From RPRC01 sp034933285 (GTDB lineage: Bacteria > Desulfobacterota > Desulfuromonadia > Geobacterales > Geobacteraceae), in the NCBI GenBank assembly GCA_034933285.1, contig JAYFNT010000024.1, positions 62,001-126,000 of the forward strand: DNA of 64,000 bases, in the 5' to 3' direction. Below the pieces are notes generated by a model that was given only the letters and a program-made list of their open reading frames with translations, was not told the DNA's origin and ran no database searches. The position numbers and the translations under genes are program-made. This document shows, piece by piece, positions 36,885 through 44,986 of this stretch (within the stretch, counting starts at the first letter, position 1; each line of letters opens with the position of its first letter).

Positions 36885-38240
36885 CTATTCGTCTCTTTCG
36901 TAGTCAACAATACGTTGCGCAACCGTCTTGATGCTCAAAAGGTCTTTGTAGTTGATGTTGTTGCCCAGGTAGTTTCCGCCGTCCGTACCGCAGCCGAGGG
37001 TCAGCGATGGGGGCAGTTGGTTGTAAATGAGGCCGACGCTGCCGTGTACCGCGGGCTGGTTGAGGAGCAGCCTGTTGGCCGGAATTTCTGCGGCGAACTT
37101 GTTGAGAACGTCTTTATCCTGGGCGTGGACAACGGCGGTATGGCCGGCGCCGCCCCAGCGGAGCTGGCTCTTGGCCGCGGCAATCGCCTCGTCCGTGCTG
37201 TTGAAGCAGATGTAACCGAGAACCGGGGAGAGCTTCTCGTGGCTGAACCAGTCTTCGGGACCGATGGTGGCAAGGGGTACGAGAAGCAGCTTCGCGTCTT
37301 CGGGGATCTCGAAACCGGCAAGCTTGGCAATAAACTGCGGTGACTTGCCCACGATGGCTACCGCGGGAACGCTTCTTTCCTTGTCGAACATGACTTTTTC
37401 GAGCTTGGCTTTTTCTTCGGTGTTGACGAGGTATGCGCCTCTTTCAACCATCATCTTCACGGCCTTGTCGCAGATTTCATTGTCGTCGAAGATCATGGAC
37501 TGGTCGGAGGAGCAGATGGTGCCGTTGTCGAAGGTCTTGGAGGCTATGACATTGTTAACCGCTACGCTCAGCTTAGCGGACTTTGAAATGAAGACCGGCG
37601 TGTTGCCCGGACCAACGCCGATGGCGGGGTGGCCGGAGCTGTACGCGGACTTGACCATGGCGCCGCCACCGGTGGCGAGGATCAGATTCACGCCCGGGTG
37701 TCTGAACAGAAGGTTGGTTGCCTCGATGGAAGGCTCGTCGATCCACTGGATGCAGTTTACCGGTGCGCCTGCGCTCACTGCCGCTTCGTGCATGATCCTC
37801 GCAGCCTCGACGCTGCACTTCTGTGCACGGGGGTGAGCGGCAAAGATGATGACGTTGCGGCTCTTGAGGGCGATCAGCGCCTTGAACATGACGGTGGAGG
37901 GCGGGTTGGTTGTAGGAGTGGCGGCAGCGAGGACACCGAAGGGCTCGGCGATGTAGCTGACGCCTTCTTCTTCCTTGATTACTCCTACGGATTTTTTGTC
38001 TTTGAAGTACTCATATACAATGTGAGCACCGAGGTGATTCTTGATTGCCTTGTGGTCGGCCCGGCCGATACCGGTTTCCTCAACTGCCATCTCAGCGAGC
38101 TTCACTTCGTTGGCAACACTGGCGGCATCCATCGCCGCACAGATTTTGTCAACCTGCTCCTGGGTCATCTCCTTCATGACATCGGCCGCTTTTCGTGCGT
38201 TTGCTACCAGTTCATCAATCTTTTTAACTACATCTGACAT
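36885..38240 (-). CDS. Acetaldehyde dehydrogenase (acetylating), AdhE-N-like, stand-alone
   Basis: The enzyme interconverts acetaldehyde and acetyl-CoA with NAD(H). The 451-residue protein resembles the aldehyde dehydrogenase half of AdhE over its length: FTQEQ-like MTQEQVDKICAAMDAA, IAEPFGVLAAATPTTNPPST, LILATGGGAMVKSAYSSG, KTFDNGTICSSDQS with the catalytic Cys, and SLTLGCGTDGGN near the end. The alcohol dehydrogenase half is absent. It lies 137 bases downstream of the hydrogenase protease gene on the same strand. A link between ethanol or acetaldehyde oxidation and hydrogen formation is an inference from position. Confidence 0.92.
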   Translation of the reverse strand: MSDVVKKIDELVANARKAADVMKEMTQEQVDKICAAMDAASVANEVKLAEMAVEETGIGRADHKAIKNHLGAHIVYEYFKDKKSVGVIKEEEGVSYIAEPFGVLAAATPTTNPPSTVMFKALIALKSRNVIIFAAHPRAQKCSVEAARIMHEAAVSAGAPVNCIQWIDEPSIEATNLLFRHPGVNLILATGGGAMVKSAYSSGHPAIGVGPGNTPVFISKSAKLSVAVNNVIASKTFDNGTICSSDQSMIFDDNEICDKAVKMMVERGAYLVNTEEKAKLEKVMFDKERSVPAVAIVGKSPQFIAKLAGFEIPEDAKLLLVPLATIGPEDWFSHEKLSPVLGYICFNSTDEAIAAAKSQLRWGGAGHTAVVHAQDKDVLNKFAAEIPANRLLLNQPAVHGSVGLIYNQLPPSLTLGCGTDGGNYLGNNINYKDLLSIKTVAQRIVDYERDE

Positions 38241-38295
38241 GACATACCTCCATTATGTAGTGTTGTGACAGATGCCGAACTCCTCTAACGCGTAT

Positions 38296-38308
38296 GTGTC
38301 CTGGACAC
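38296..38308. promoter_or_regulatory. Palindromic operator candidate before acetaldehyde dehydrogenase
   Basis: GTGTCC-T-GGACAC is a perfect 6+1+6 palindrome, 56-68 bases before the dehydrogenase start. I cannot assign it to a known regulator; it does not match the Rex or FNR consensus. Confidence 0.35.
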
Positions 38309-38377
38309 CTGTTACCTGAAAATGCCTGGTACCATTGAACTGATGCTTCCACGAACATGCTCCTTCCGGGCGCCCCT

Positions 38378-38875
38378 TTATTCAAGACGGCCGTCACATT
38401 CCGTCATCACTTCATACAGCTGACTGGACAATCGCCTGACGCCGCTTTCCATCCGGGGAGTGGGCCGTTCTCCAAAACCGAGCGAAGCGGGCTGTATCCC
38501 CAGCAGGGTAATAACGGCGCCCGTGGCCTGCTGAAGATAGTCCATGATTACCTGCAACGGGAGCGTATGGGTGGAAAAATCCGTTTCCGCGATCTCGCCC
38601 GCCGCAATCTCCCGGTATTCACCCGCCGATGCGCCGATCTCGGCTGCATCGACGACCACGATATGCGTCGGCTTGAAAGATGAGATAAAACCGGTCAGGT
38701 TCTCGGGGGCATTCGCCCCTTCGAACCCTTCAAACTCCAGACGACGGAACGGCGCTTCGTGGACCCGATGACGGAGCGCACGGACAACCAGAACACCGGC
38801 TGCGTCGTCCCCGCGAAGTTCCGAACCCACGCCCAGAACCGCAACCCTCCTGCACCCGGCAAGGCGCTTATTCAA
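38378..38875 (-). CDS. hycI: Hydrogenase maturation protease, HycI type
   Basis: This endopeptidase cuts the C-terminal tail of the hydrogenase large subunit after nickel insertion. The protein has VAVLGVGSELRGDDAAGVLV (nickel-sensing Glu/Asp pattern), VVVDAAEIGA and the STHTLPL segment. It matches the preserved C-terminal extension of the large subunit at 40186. The start is uncertain: TTG 38875 has GGAG six bases upstream and gives 165 residues, while ATG 38893 or 38899 would lengthen it by 6-8 residues without a ribosome site. Confidence 0.9.
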   Translation of the reverse strand: MNKRLAGCRRVAVLGVGSELRGDDAAGVLVVRALRHRVHEAPFRRLEFEGFEGANAPENLTGFISSFKPTHIVVVDAAEIGASAGEYREIAAGEIAETDFSTHTLPLQVIMDYLQQATGAVITLLGIQPASLGFGERPTPRMESGVRRLSSQLYEVMTECDGRLE

Positions 38876-39245
38876 CGACGACTCCGGCAACATTCGCATG
38901 GAAGGTTATCCTGTGGTTCTTTCGGTCGATCTGCGCCAGCTCATATTCCTTCGTATTCAACAGCGCGTCTTTCGGGCATGAGTCAACGCACTGCGCACAG
39001 TAGATGCACCTGTCGAGATAGAATTCAGCCGAAAACTTTTTCTCCCCGGCGGTTGTTATCTTGATCGCTATTGCAGGGCAGTCCTTGACGCAGATCTTGC
39101 AGCCGATGCATTTGTCCGTATCAAAGACGATCTTTCCCCGAAAATTCTCCGGCATCTCCGGCTTTACATAGGGATAATTACGTGTCGCGGGCGGCTTTAC
39201 CGAATGCCGCAGGACCTCTTTCGCCATTTTTCCCGGTATTTTCAT
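38868..39245 (-). CDS. 2x[4Fe-4S] ferredoxin subunit of hydrogenase (NuoI/HyfH type)
   Basis: The 125-residue electron-transfer subunit has two cluster motifs, CIGCKICVKDCP and CIYCAQCVDSCP. It corresponds to NuoI of complex I and HyfH/EchF of group 4 hydrogenases, and carries electrons to the small subunit. ATG 39245 overlaps the stop of the NuoH-like gene. Confidence 0.93.
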   Translation of the reverse strand: MKIPGKMAKEVLRHSVKPPATRNYPYVKPEMPENFRGKIVFDTDKCIGCKICVKDCPAIAIKITTAGEKKFSAEFYLDRCIYCAQCVDSCPKDALLNTKEYELAQIDRKNHRITFHANVAGVVVE

Positions 39246-40183
39246 TGCGGCAGCACTCCTTTCAAAACTATGTTGACCAACAGCTGGAGGAGCGCGGCAG
39301 GCGCCACGTATTTCCAGCAGAAATCCATCATCTGATCTATCCGCAGCCGGGCGAAGATCGTCCGCAGCAGGCAGATGGCAGCAATAACGGCAGTGACTTT
39401 CAGCACATACAGAACGAACCCGACAATCGGCCCCAGGCCCAGCCCGAAGGGCAGAAACACGGCCGCCACCAGGGACGACGCGACAACCATCTCGATGTCA
39501 ATCGCCATGCGGAAAAACGCCAGCAACCTGCCGGAATACTCGGTAAAAACCCCTCCGACTATCTCTGTTTCCGCTTCGGGGATGTCAAAGGGCACCTTTT
39601 CCAACTTGCCCAGGAGGACTACGATGGAGACCCCGAGGCCGAGGAGGTTGAATAGCCAGTAGAAGGGATGCGCCTGGTAATAGGCGGCAATTCCGCTCAA
39701 GGACCATGAATTCGCCAGCAGGGCAGGCGCCAGCACCGCCATGAACAGAGGAACTTCGTAGGCGAAGAGCTGGGTTATGCAGCGGACCGCCCCTACCGAA
39801 GCATACAGGGATGTGGAATACCATCCAGCCAGAAAGAAGGTCATGGTCGGTATGGTGAGCAGGTACAGGACGACGATAACGTCTCCCTCGAAGAAAAACA
39901 GGGATCGGGTCCCCCAGACCGGAATGTAGAGAAAGGAGGTGACCGTCGCTGCCAGGGCAATGACCGGCATTGACCTGAACATGAACGAATCCGCCTCTTC
40001 CGGGATGATGTCTTCCTTGGAGGATAGCTTGATGAAGTCGGCAACCGGCTGAAACCAGGGCGGCCCTTTCCTGTTCTGCATCCGGGCATGGAATATCCTG
40101 TCGAAATACTCGGCAAACACCCCGGCAACACAGAGAAAAAGAAAACCGGGAAAAACGATGATATTGAAAATTGACTGTGCCAT
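39242..40183 (-). CDS. Membrane subunit of hydrogenase (NuoH/HyfC/EchB type)
   Basis: The 313-residue protein has about eight membrane helices with the family signatures GPPWFQPVADFIKLSSKEDI and KVPFDIPEAETEIVGGVFTEYS. It anchors the soluble hydrogenase module and forms part of the proton path at the quinone-like site. Confidence 0.94.
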   Translation of the reverse strand: MAQSIFNIIVFPGFLFLCVAGVFAEYFDRIFHARMQNRKGPPWFQPVADFIKLSSKEDIIPEEADSFMFRSMPVIALAATVTSFLYIPVWGTRSLFFFEGDVIVVLYLLTIPTMTFFLAGWYSTSLYASVGAVRCITQLFAYEVPLFMAVLAPALLANSWSLSGIAAYYQAHPFYWLFNLLGLGVSIVVLLGKLEKVPFDIPEAETEIVGGVFTEYSGRLLAFFRMAIDIEMVVASSLVAAVFLPFGLGLGPIVGFVLYVLKVTAVIAAICLLRTIFARLRIDQMMDFCWKYVAPAALLQLLVNIVLKGVLPQ

Positions 40184-40185
40184 GT

Positions 40186-41409
40186 CTATCTATCCCCACG
40201 TAGCGTATGAAGTCTCTTGTTCAGTTCCCCGAAATCGATCCCATAGTGCCGTCGATACCACTCGATGCCGTGTTGACGCAGGTCCTTCCAGCCCATGTTC
40301 TTCCGCGAGCCCCCGATAACCTTCACGCACCTGTCCGTGCAGGAGAAGCACGGGTCTATGGCCGCGATGATGATCGGCACATCGGCCAGGTTGTTGTTCT
40401 CCATCATCTTGTTCACGGCCTGGATGTTGGCCATGGTGGAAGCGCGCACCCTGACGCGCTCCGGCTTGTCGCTGCCGTTCCCTTTTACGTAGTGCAGGTC
40501 CTCTCCCCTGGGCGCCTCGACCCGGTTCACCGCCTCACCGGCCGGTATCCTGCGCGGTGCCTTGACGGTCACGGGGCCGTCCGGGATCTCCTTCAGAACC
40601 TGGCGCACGATCTTGTAGGATTCCATCAGCTCCAGCAGCCTCACCACGGCCCTTCCGTACACGTCGCAATAATTGACGGATATCACCTTGAAATCCATCT
40701 CACCGTATGCGGCATAGGGGTCATCAGCACGGATGTCGCGCGCCACGTTGGAGCCCCGTCCGGTCGGTCCGACCGCCTGGAGACGCACCGCGTCCTCGTG
40801 GGAAATATGCCCGACACCGGCCAGCCTGGAGATCACCGTGGATTCGGTGGTCGCAATGTCGATGTAGTACTTTGTCCTCTCTTCAAGGATATCGATGTCC
40901 CGCAATGCCCCGGCTATCTGGTCGGCCGTGATGTCCCGCCTGACGCCGCCGATGGTGTTGATACCGTAGTTGACGCGGTTTCCGCAGAGCAGGGCCAAAA
41001 GGTCCATCACCACCTCCCGGTCCCTCCATGAATACATCAGCAGGGTATCGAACCCGATCTCGTGTCCCGCGACCCCGAGCCAGAGGAGATGGCTGTGTAT
41101 CCTTTCCAATTCTCCAACCAGGGTCCTGATGTAGAGCGCCCTCCGCGGGACAACAAGTCCCGCTATCTCTTCAACGGTCTGGACAAAGGCCGTGGAGTGT
41201 GAATGGGAGCAGATGCCGCAGATGCGCTCCAGGAGATACATATCCTGGATGTACGTCCGCTCTTCGCATGCCTTTTCCATCCCCCGGTGGTTGTAGCCGA
41301 GACGCGAGCTCGTGAACAAAATCTTCTCGCCCGCTACGGTGATGGAAAAATTGGCCGGCTCTTTCAATGCCGGGTGCTGGGGCCCCAGAGGAATCGTCAC
41401 TCTACCCAT
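40186..41409 (-). CDS. Group 4 [NiFe] hydrogenase large subunit (NuoD/HycE-like)
   Basis: The 407-residue catalytic subunit keeps both nickel-binding motifs: L1 ERICGICSHSHS (Cys64, Cys67) and L2 DPCFSCTDR (Cys354, Cys357). These cysteines are lost in NuoD, so this is a hydrogenase, not complex I. After Arg360 in L2 there is a 47-residue tail, consistent with processing by the HycI-type protease encoded two genes downstream. NuoC is separate, unlike the fused CD subunit HycE or HyfG. Confidence 0.95.
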   Translation of the reverse strand: MGRVTIPLGPQHPALKEPANFSITVAGEKILFTSSRLGYNHRGMEKACEERTYIQDMYLLERICGICSHSHSTAFVQTVEEIAGLVVPRRALYIRTLVGELERIHSHLLWLGVAGHEIGFDTLLMYSWRDREVVMDLLALLCGNRVNYGINTIGGVRRDITADQIAGALRDIDILEERTKYYIDIATTESTVISRLAGVGHISHEDAVRLQAVGPTGRGSNVARDIRADDPYAAYGEMDFKVISVNYCDVYGRAVVRLLELMESYKIVRQVLKEIPDGPVTVKAPRRIPAGEAVNRVEAPRGEDLHYVKGNGSDKPERVRVRASTMANIQAVNKMMENNNLADVPIIIAAIDPCFSCTDRCVKVIGGSRKNMGWKDLRQHGIEWYRRHYGIDFGELNKRLHTLRGDR

Positions 41410-41881
41410 TTCGTACTTCCTCCTTTATATTGAGCATCTCCGGTTTCCAGTCCTTGCGAAGCGGGTATTGACCTTTCGGCCAGTCATCGGGAAGAGGATA
41501 GCGGGTCCCCTCCGGGAGTCCGGTCACCGTTATCCCGAACAAGTCGGCCAGCTCCCGTTCATAGATCTCCGAGTTCGGCAGCCTGTCATATACCGACTGA
41601 ATGACAGGGCTTTCTCTGGGAATGTATCGTTTGAGGCTTACGATACTTCCGTCGTTAGAGGAAAGGACGTAGATGACCCCGAATTTCTCTCCTTCATCCA
41701 GGCCGATGATGAGGCACAGTATGGGAAATCTCATTTCATCGCGGAGATAATCAAGAGCCTCAATGAACCTGTTTTCCGGGACATCGACATACATCCTTCT
41801 CTCACGCGCGATCCGTATCGTGTCGGACAATTCCGGGAAACGGTCAGCGAGCTGTTTCTTAATATTTCCTTCCCTTGTCAT
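41402..41881 (-). CDS. NuoC-like 30-kDa subunit of hydrogenase
   Basis: The 159-residue protein has the NuoC core SSNDGSIVSLKRYIPRESPV, then IYERELADLFGITVTGLPE and YPLPDDWPKGQYPLRKDW. It docks to the large subunit. ATG 41881 (MTREGNIKKQ) with GGAGG about ten bases upstream is chosen over a frame from 41956 that overlaps the NuoB-like gene. The stop overlaps the large-subunit start by eight bases. Confidence 0.92.
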   Translation of the reverse strand: MTREGNIKKQLADRFPELSDTIRIARERRMYVDVPENRFIEALDYLRDEMRFPILCLIIGLDEGEKFGVIYVLSSNDGSIVSLKRYIPRESPVIQSVYDRLPNSEIYERELADLFGITVTGLPEGTRYPLPDDWPKGQYPLRKDWKPEMLNIKEEVRNG

Positions 41882-41930
41882 GTACCTGTTTCCTCCATGG
41901 GGATTTCTGCGAAACGAGCCTGTTCGGCAT

Positions 41931-42377
41931 CTATGCCGCTGCTTCTTTCTGTTCAAGGGTGGAGAGAAGCTTCACGACCCCGTCGATAATAGCTTCGGGA
42001 CGGACCGGGCACCCGGGTATATAGGCGGATACCGGGATCACGCTGTCCAGCCCCCCCATAATGTTGTAACACCCCTGGAATACCCCGCCGGAACAGGAGC
42101 AGGTCCCGATCGCGACAACGAACTTAGGTTCAGGCATCTGTTCATAGATCCGTATGATGCGATCCCTGATCTGCCTGGTTACCGGCCCCGAGCAGAGCAA
42201 CACGTCAGCATGGCGCGGGGTGCCCCTTAAGATGCAGCCGAACCGCTCGATGTCGAACAACGGGGTCAGTGTGGCCACTATCTCGATGTCGCAGGCATTG
42301 CACGCCCCGGTATTGAAGTGGATGACCCAGGGTGATTTTATCCGCGACCAGTTGACCAGTTTATCGATGATCTTCAT
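41931..42377 (-). CDS. Hydrogenase small subunit (NuoB/HyfI type)
   Basis: The 148-residue [4Fe-4S] subunit lies next to the active site. Cluster cysteines are seen in NTGACNACDIE, GTCSCSGGVF and PGCPVRPE. ATG 42377 has GGAGGG upstream. A longer frame to 42482 overlaps the NuoA-like gene and is rejected. Confidence 0.94.
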   Translation of the reverse strand: MKIIDKLVNWSRIKSPWVIHFNTGACNACDIEIVATLTPLFDIERFGCILRGTPRHADVLLCSGPVTRQIRDRIIRIYEQMPEPKFVVAIGTCSCSGGVFQGCYNIMGGLDSVIPVSAYIPGCPVRPEAIIDGVVKLLSTLEQKEAAA

Positions 42378-42378
42378 T

Positions 42379-42714
42379 TCATCCCTCCTTCCTGAACAGC
42401 ACGAAAAGCCCCAGGGCCGCGCAGAGCGTGAATAGCACGGCCATGACGGAGGCCCGCGGCGAAGCAGCCGGAGCTGTGGCAATGATCATCACCACCACGT
42501 GTATGATGGTGAAAAAGAATGCGATGGAAAAAAACTGGCTGTAATCCGGCTGGGAGCGATGCCGGGTTATGTCTTCTCCGCACGCATAGGGCTTTCTCTT
42601 GCCCCCTGTTTCCGTGCCCTGGGCGGTTATGGCGCGCAGAGACCATAATTCAAAGGCGACGACCAGCGTCAGGATGAAGAAAGCTATCGGCGGCGCCAAA
42701 AGTATTGTTTCCAC
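42379..42714 (-). CDS. NuoA-like membrane subunit
   Basis: The 111-residue protein has three membrane helices and the NuoA signature GKRKPYACGED with QPDYSQFFSIAFFFTIIHVV. Classical Hyf and Ech hydrogenases lack NuoA, so its presence in a NiFe operon is notable. Its stop is one base from the small-subunit start. Confidence 0.85.
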   Translation of the reverse strand: METILLAPPIAFFILTLVVAFELWSLRAITAQGTETGGKRKPYACGEDITRHRSQPDYSQFFSIAFFFTIIHVVVMIIATAPAASPRASVMAVLFTLCAALGLFVLFRKEG

Positions 42715-42730
42715 AATTATTTCCTCCCTT

Positions 42731-43063
42731 TCAGCCTCTCAGGCTGTTCATTGTGCCGGTGTCGAGCGAACCGGTCCTGCGGTACCAGCCGATGACAATA
42801 CCCGCGGCCACGGCGATAACGACGACTTCAACGACGATCAGTGTTATGATCAGCGCCTGTGACACCCCGGTGTTTCCCGTCAGGTATCCCGACGCGGCCA
42901 GTATCAGCGTTACCCCCTTTGTCATCAGTTCCATGCCGATGAGTACGCGTATCAGGTTCCTTGTTACGGTGATGCAGTAGAGCCCCGTCAGGATGAGCAT
43001 CACCGAGAAGATGAAATAGGTCCAGAAAGGGTTCCCTGCCAGTACAATCGCTTCATTCATCAT
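42731..43063 (-). CDS. NuoK/MrpC-like membrane subunit
   Basis: The 110-residue protein has three helices with the NuoK core LTGLYCITVTRNLIRVLIGM and a membrane-embedded Glu, then VSQALIITLIVVEVVVIAVA. It overlaps the NuoJ-like gene by eleven bases; GGAG seven bases upstream supports the start. Confidence 0.9.
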   Translation of the reverse strand: MMNEAIVLAGNPFWTYFIFSVMLILTGLYCITVTRNLIRVLIGMELMTKGVTLILAASGYLTGNTGVSQALIITLIVVEVVVIAVAAGIVIGWYRRTGSLDTGTMNSLRG

Positions 43064-43541
43064 GTTTCAACTCCTTGAAAAGTACTATCACCCCGGAAAT
43101 CCCGGCTAACAATACGGCCAATTGTCCGAAAACATCCATTGCGCGCAGGTCCCAGAGCGCATGCCTGACATCAAGCCCCACCGAAACCGTGGCTATTGCA
43201 ACCGGGGCGTTGCCGAGGTAGTAGCGCATGGCCCAGAACACGATGGCACCGATTGCGATCATGGGAAGGTACTTCAGGTAGTGGTTCGGCTCCGCCTCTT
43301 TCTGGTCCCTGGGCGCGGCAGCTTTCGTCATGCTGATGACACTGACAAAGATGACGGTGATCAGGCCTGCACATACCGACAGCTCGAAAACCGCGGCCAG
43401 GGGCGAGTTCATCGAGAACAGGAGAATCGTGAGCGCGGCGCTGACGGCGCCGAGACCGATGGCAGCCTTGAGCAGTGTCTTGGAAAGGACGGCGTAGAAT
43501 CCTATCAGAACCAGCAGACACAAAAGGGTTAAGAGCAGCAT
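43053..43541 (-). CDS. NuoJ-like membrane subunit
   Basis: The 162-residue protein has about five membrane segments. SPLAAVFELSVCAGLITVIF resembles the NuoJ helix with the pi-bulge region and MrpA-C/MbhE-like proteins. It completes a J-K-A trio found in complex I, and starts at a TGATG overlap with the NuoN-like gene. Confidence 0.82.
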   Translation of the reverse strand: MLLLTLLCLLVLIGFYAVLSKTLLKAAIGLGAVSAALTILLFSMNSPLAAVFELSVCAGLITVIFVSVISMTKAAAPRDQKEAEPNHYLKYLPMIAIGAIVFWAMRYYLGNAPVAIATVSVGLDVRHALWDLRAMDVFGQLAVLLAGISGVIVLFKELKHDE

Positions 43542-44962
43542 CAGAGAAACCTCCCTATGGGCAGAAGTATCGTATCGAGCAGAAACGGCACAGCCACTCC
43601 CACGACAATGATAATGAGGGTGAATGCCACCGCCGGTCCGGTAATCCGCCAGCCGGCTTCCTTCACGTTACCGCACCCCGGAGCTATTTCCCCGAAAAAG
43701 ACCTTTCGCTGCAGCCTGAGGAAGTAGACCAATGTCAGCAGGCTCGCGAGAACGGCGATAGCCAGATAGATGAGATGACCGGTCTTCCACAGCGCGACCA
43801 CGATAACCAGTTTGCTCCAGAACCCGGCCAGTGGCGGTATGCCGGCGGCCGACAAAAGAGCGATAACGGACGTGGCGCCCGTTACCGGCATCCTGGACGC
43901 GAGCCCTCCCATCATGTCCATATCCCTGCTCCCGGTCTGCTCCTCGACCGCTGATGCGTTCATAAAGAGCTGGGCCTTGAAAATCGTATGATTGAAGAGG
44001 TGAAAGATAGCGCCGGCAATACCGAGCGCGCCCCCTGCGCCGAGGCTGAGGATGATGTACCCGACCTGGCTGATGCTGGAATAGGCCAGCATCCGCTTGA
44101 AGTCCTTCTGTCCCATGGCCGCGAGAGCTCCCGCAACAATGGACAAGGCCCCGGTAAAGAGGAGTATCTGGCCTGTCTTGGGAGTTGCGCCGAACACCTC
44201 GGCAACCAGGCGGATCAGGGTATAGACACCGGACACCTTGGTGACGATCCCGGCCAGGAGAATGGAGACGGGCGCCGCGGCAGACGAGTATGCATCGGGA
44301 ACCCATCCGTGAAAGGGAACGACACCGCCCTTGATGAACAGACCGACGAGAAACAGCAGAATGGCGAAAATGACGAGAAAGTCGGCGTGGTTTCTGGATA
44401 TCATTTCGGCCAGCGCGGTAAAAGATGTGCCGCCCGCGCTCAGGAACAGGATGCCGATGGAGGTCAGCATCAGCATGGTGGCGATGGCGGAAAGGACGAC
44501 GTACTTGAAGGCCCCCTCGAACATCGCCTGTTCACGTTGCAGCGCTATGAGAACAAACGAGCAGACGGATACGATCTCGAGGAACACATACAGGGAAAAG
44601 ATATCGGTGACCATAACGACACCGTTCATTCCCAGCAGCGACAGCAGCACCAGATTAATGAAACTGTGGCTCCTCTTTTCCTCCTGAACCGTTGCCGTGC
44701 TGACAAGGGACGAGGCGAAAACCACCAGGCCGATGGCGAGCAGCATGAGCATGCTGATGCCGTCTACCCGAAGAAACGGCAGGCACACCCCCGACCATTC
44801 CGTGCACGTCCACCATCCGGCCTGCGGGAAGAGGGTAACGATCACCTGCGCCGCTGACAGAATGAGGGGACAGATAATGAAATACTTTTTCGACATGCGT
44901 CCGGCCGGCAGATTCGCGAGAATAAAACCCGCCAGGGGAAGAATCAGCAATAAAGATGTCAC
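43541..44962 (-). CDS. Antiporter-like subunit (NuoN/HyfD/MrpD type)
   Basis: The 473-residue protein has 13-14 membrane helices. Key pump elements are the Glu in YVFLEIVSVCSFVLIALQRE, Lys-bearing GLFIKGGVVPFHGWVPDAYS, and QKDFKRMLAYSSISQVGYII. GTG 44962 is the start, with GGAGGG seven bases upstream. Confidence 0.92.
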   Translation of the reverse strand: MTSLLLILPLAGFILANLPAGRMSKKYFIICPLILSAAQVIVTLFPQAGWWTCTEWSGVCLPFLRVDGISMLMLLAIGLVVFASSLVSTATVQEEKRSHSFINLVLLSLLGMNGVVMVTDIFSLYVFLEIVSVCSFVLIALQREQAMFEGAFKYVVLSAIATMLMLTSIGILFLSAGGTSFTALAEMISRNHADFLVIFAILLFLVGLFIKGGVVPFHGWVPDAYSSAAAPVSILLAGIVTKVSGVYTLIRLVAEVFGATPKTGQILLFTGALSIVAGALAAMGQKDFKRMLAYSSISQVGYIILSLGAGGALGIAGAIFHLFNHTIFKAQLFMNASAVEEQTGSRDMDMMGGLASRMPVTGATSVIALLSAAGIPPLAGFWSKLVIVVALWKTGHLIYLAIAVLASLLTLVYFLRLQRKVFFGEIAPGCGNVKEAGWRITGPAVAFTLIIIVVGVAVPFLLDTILLPIGRFL

Positions 44963-44986
44963 AATACAACCCTCCTTGTCAGATCA

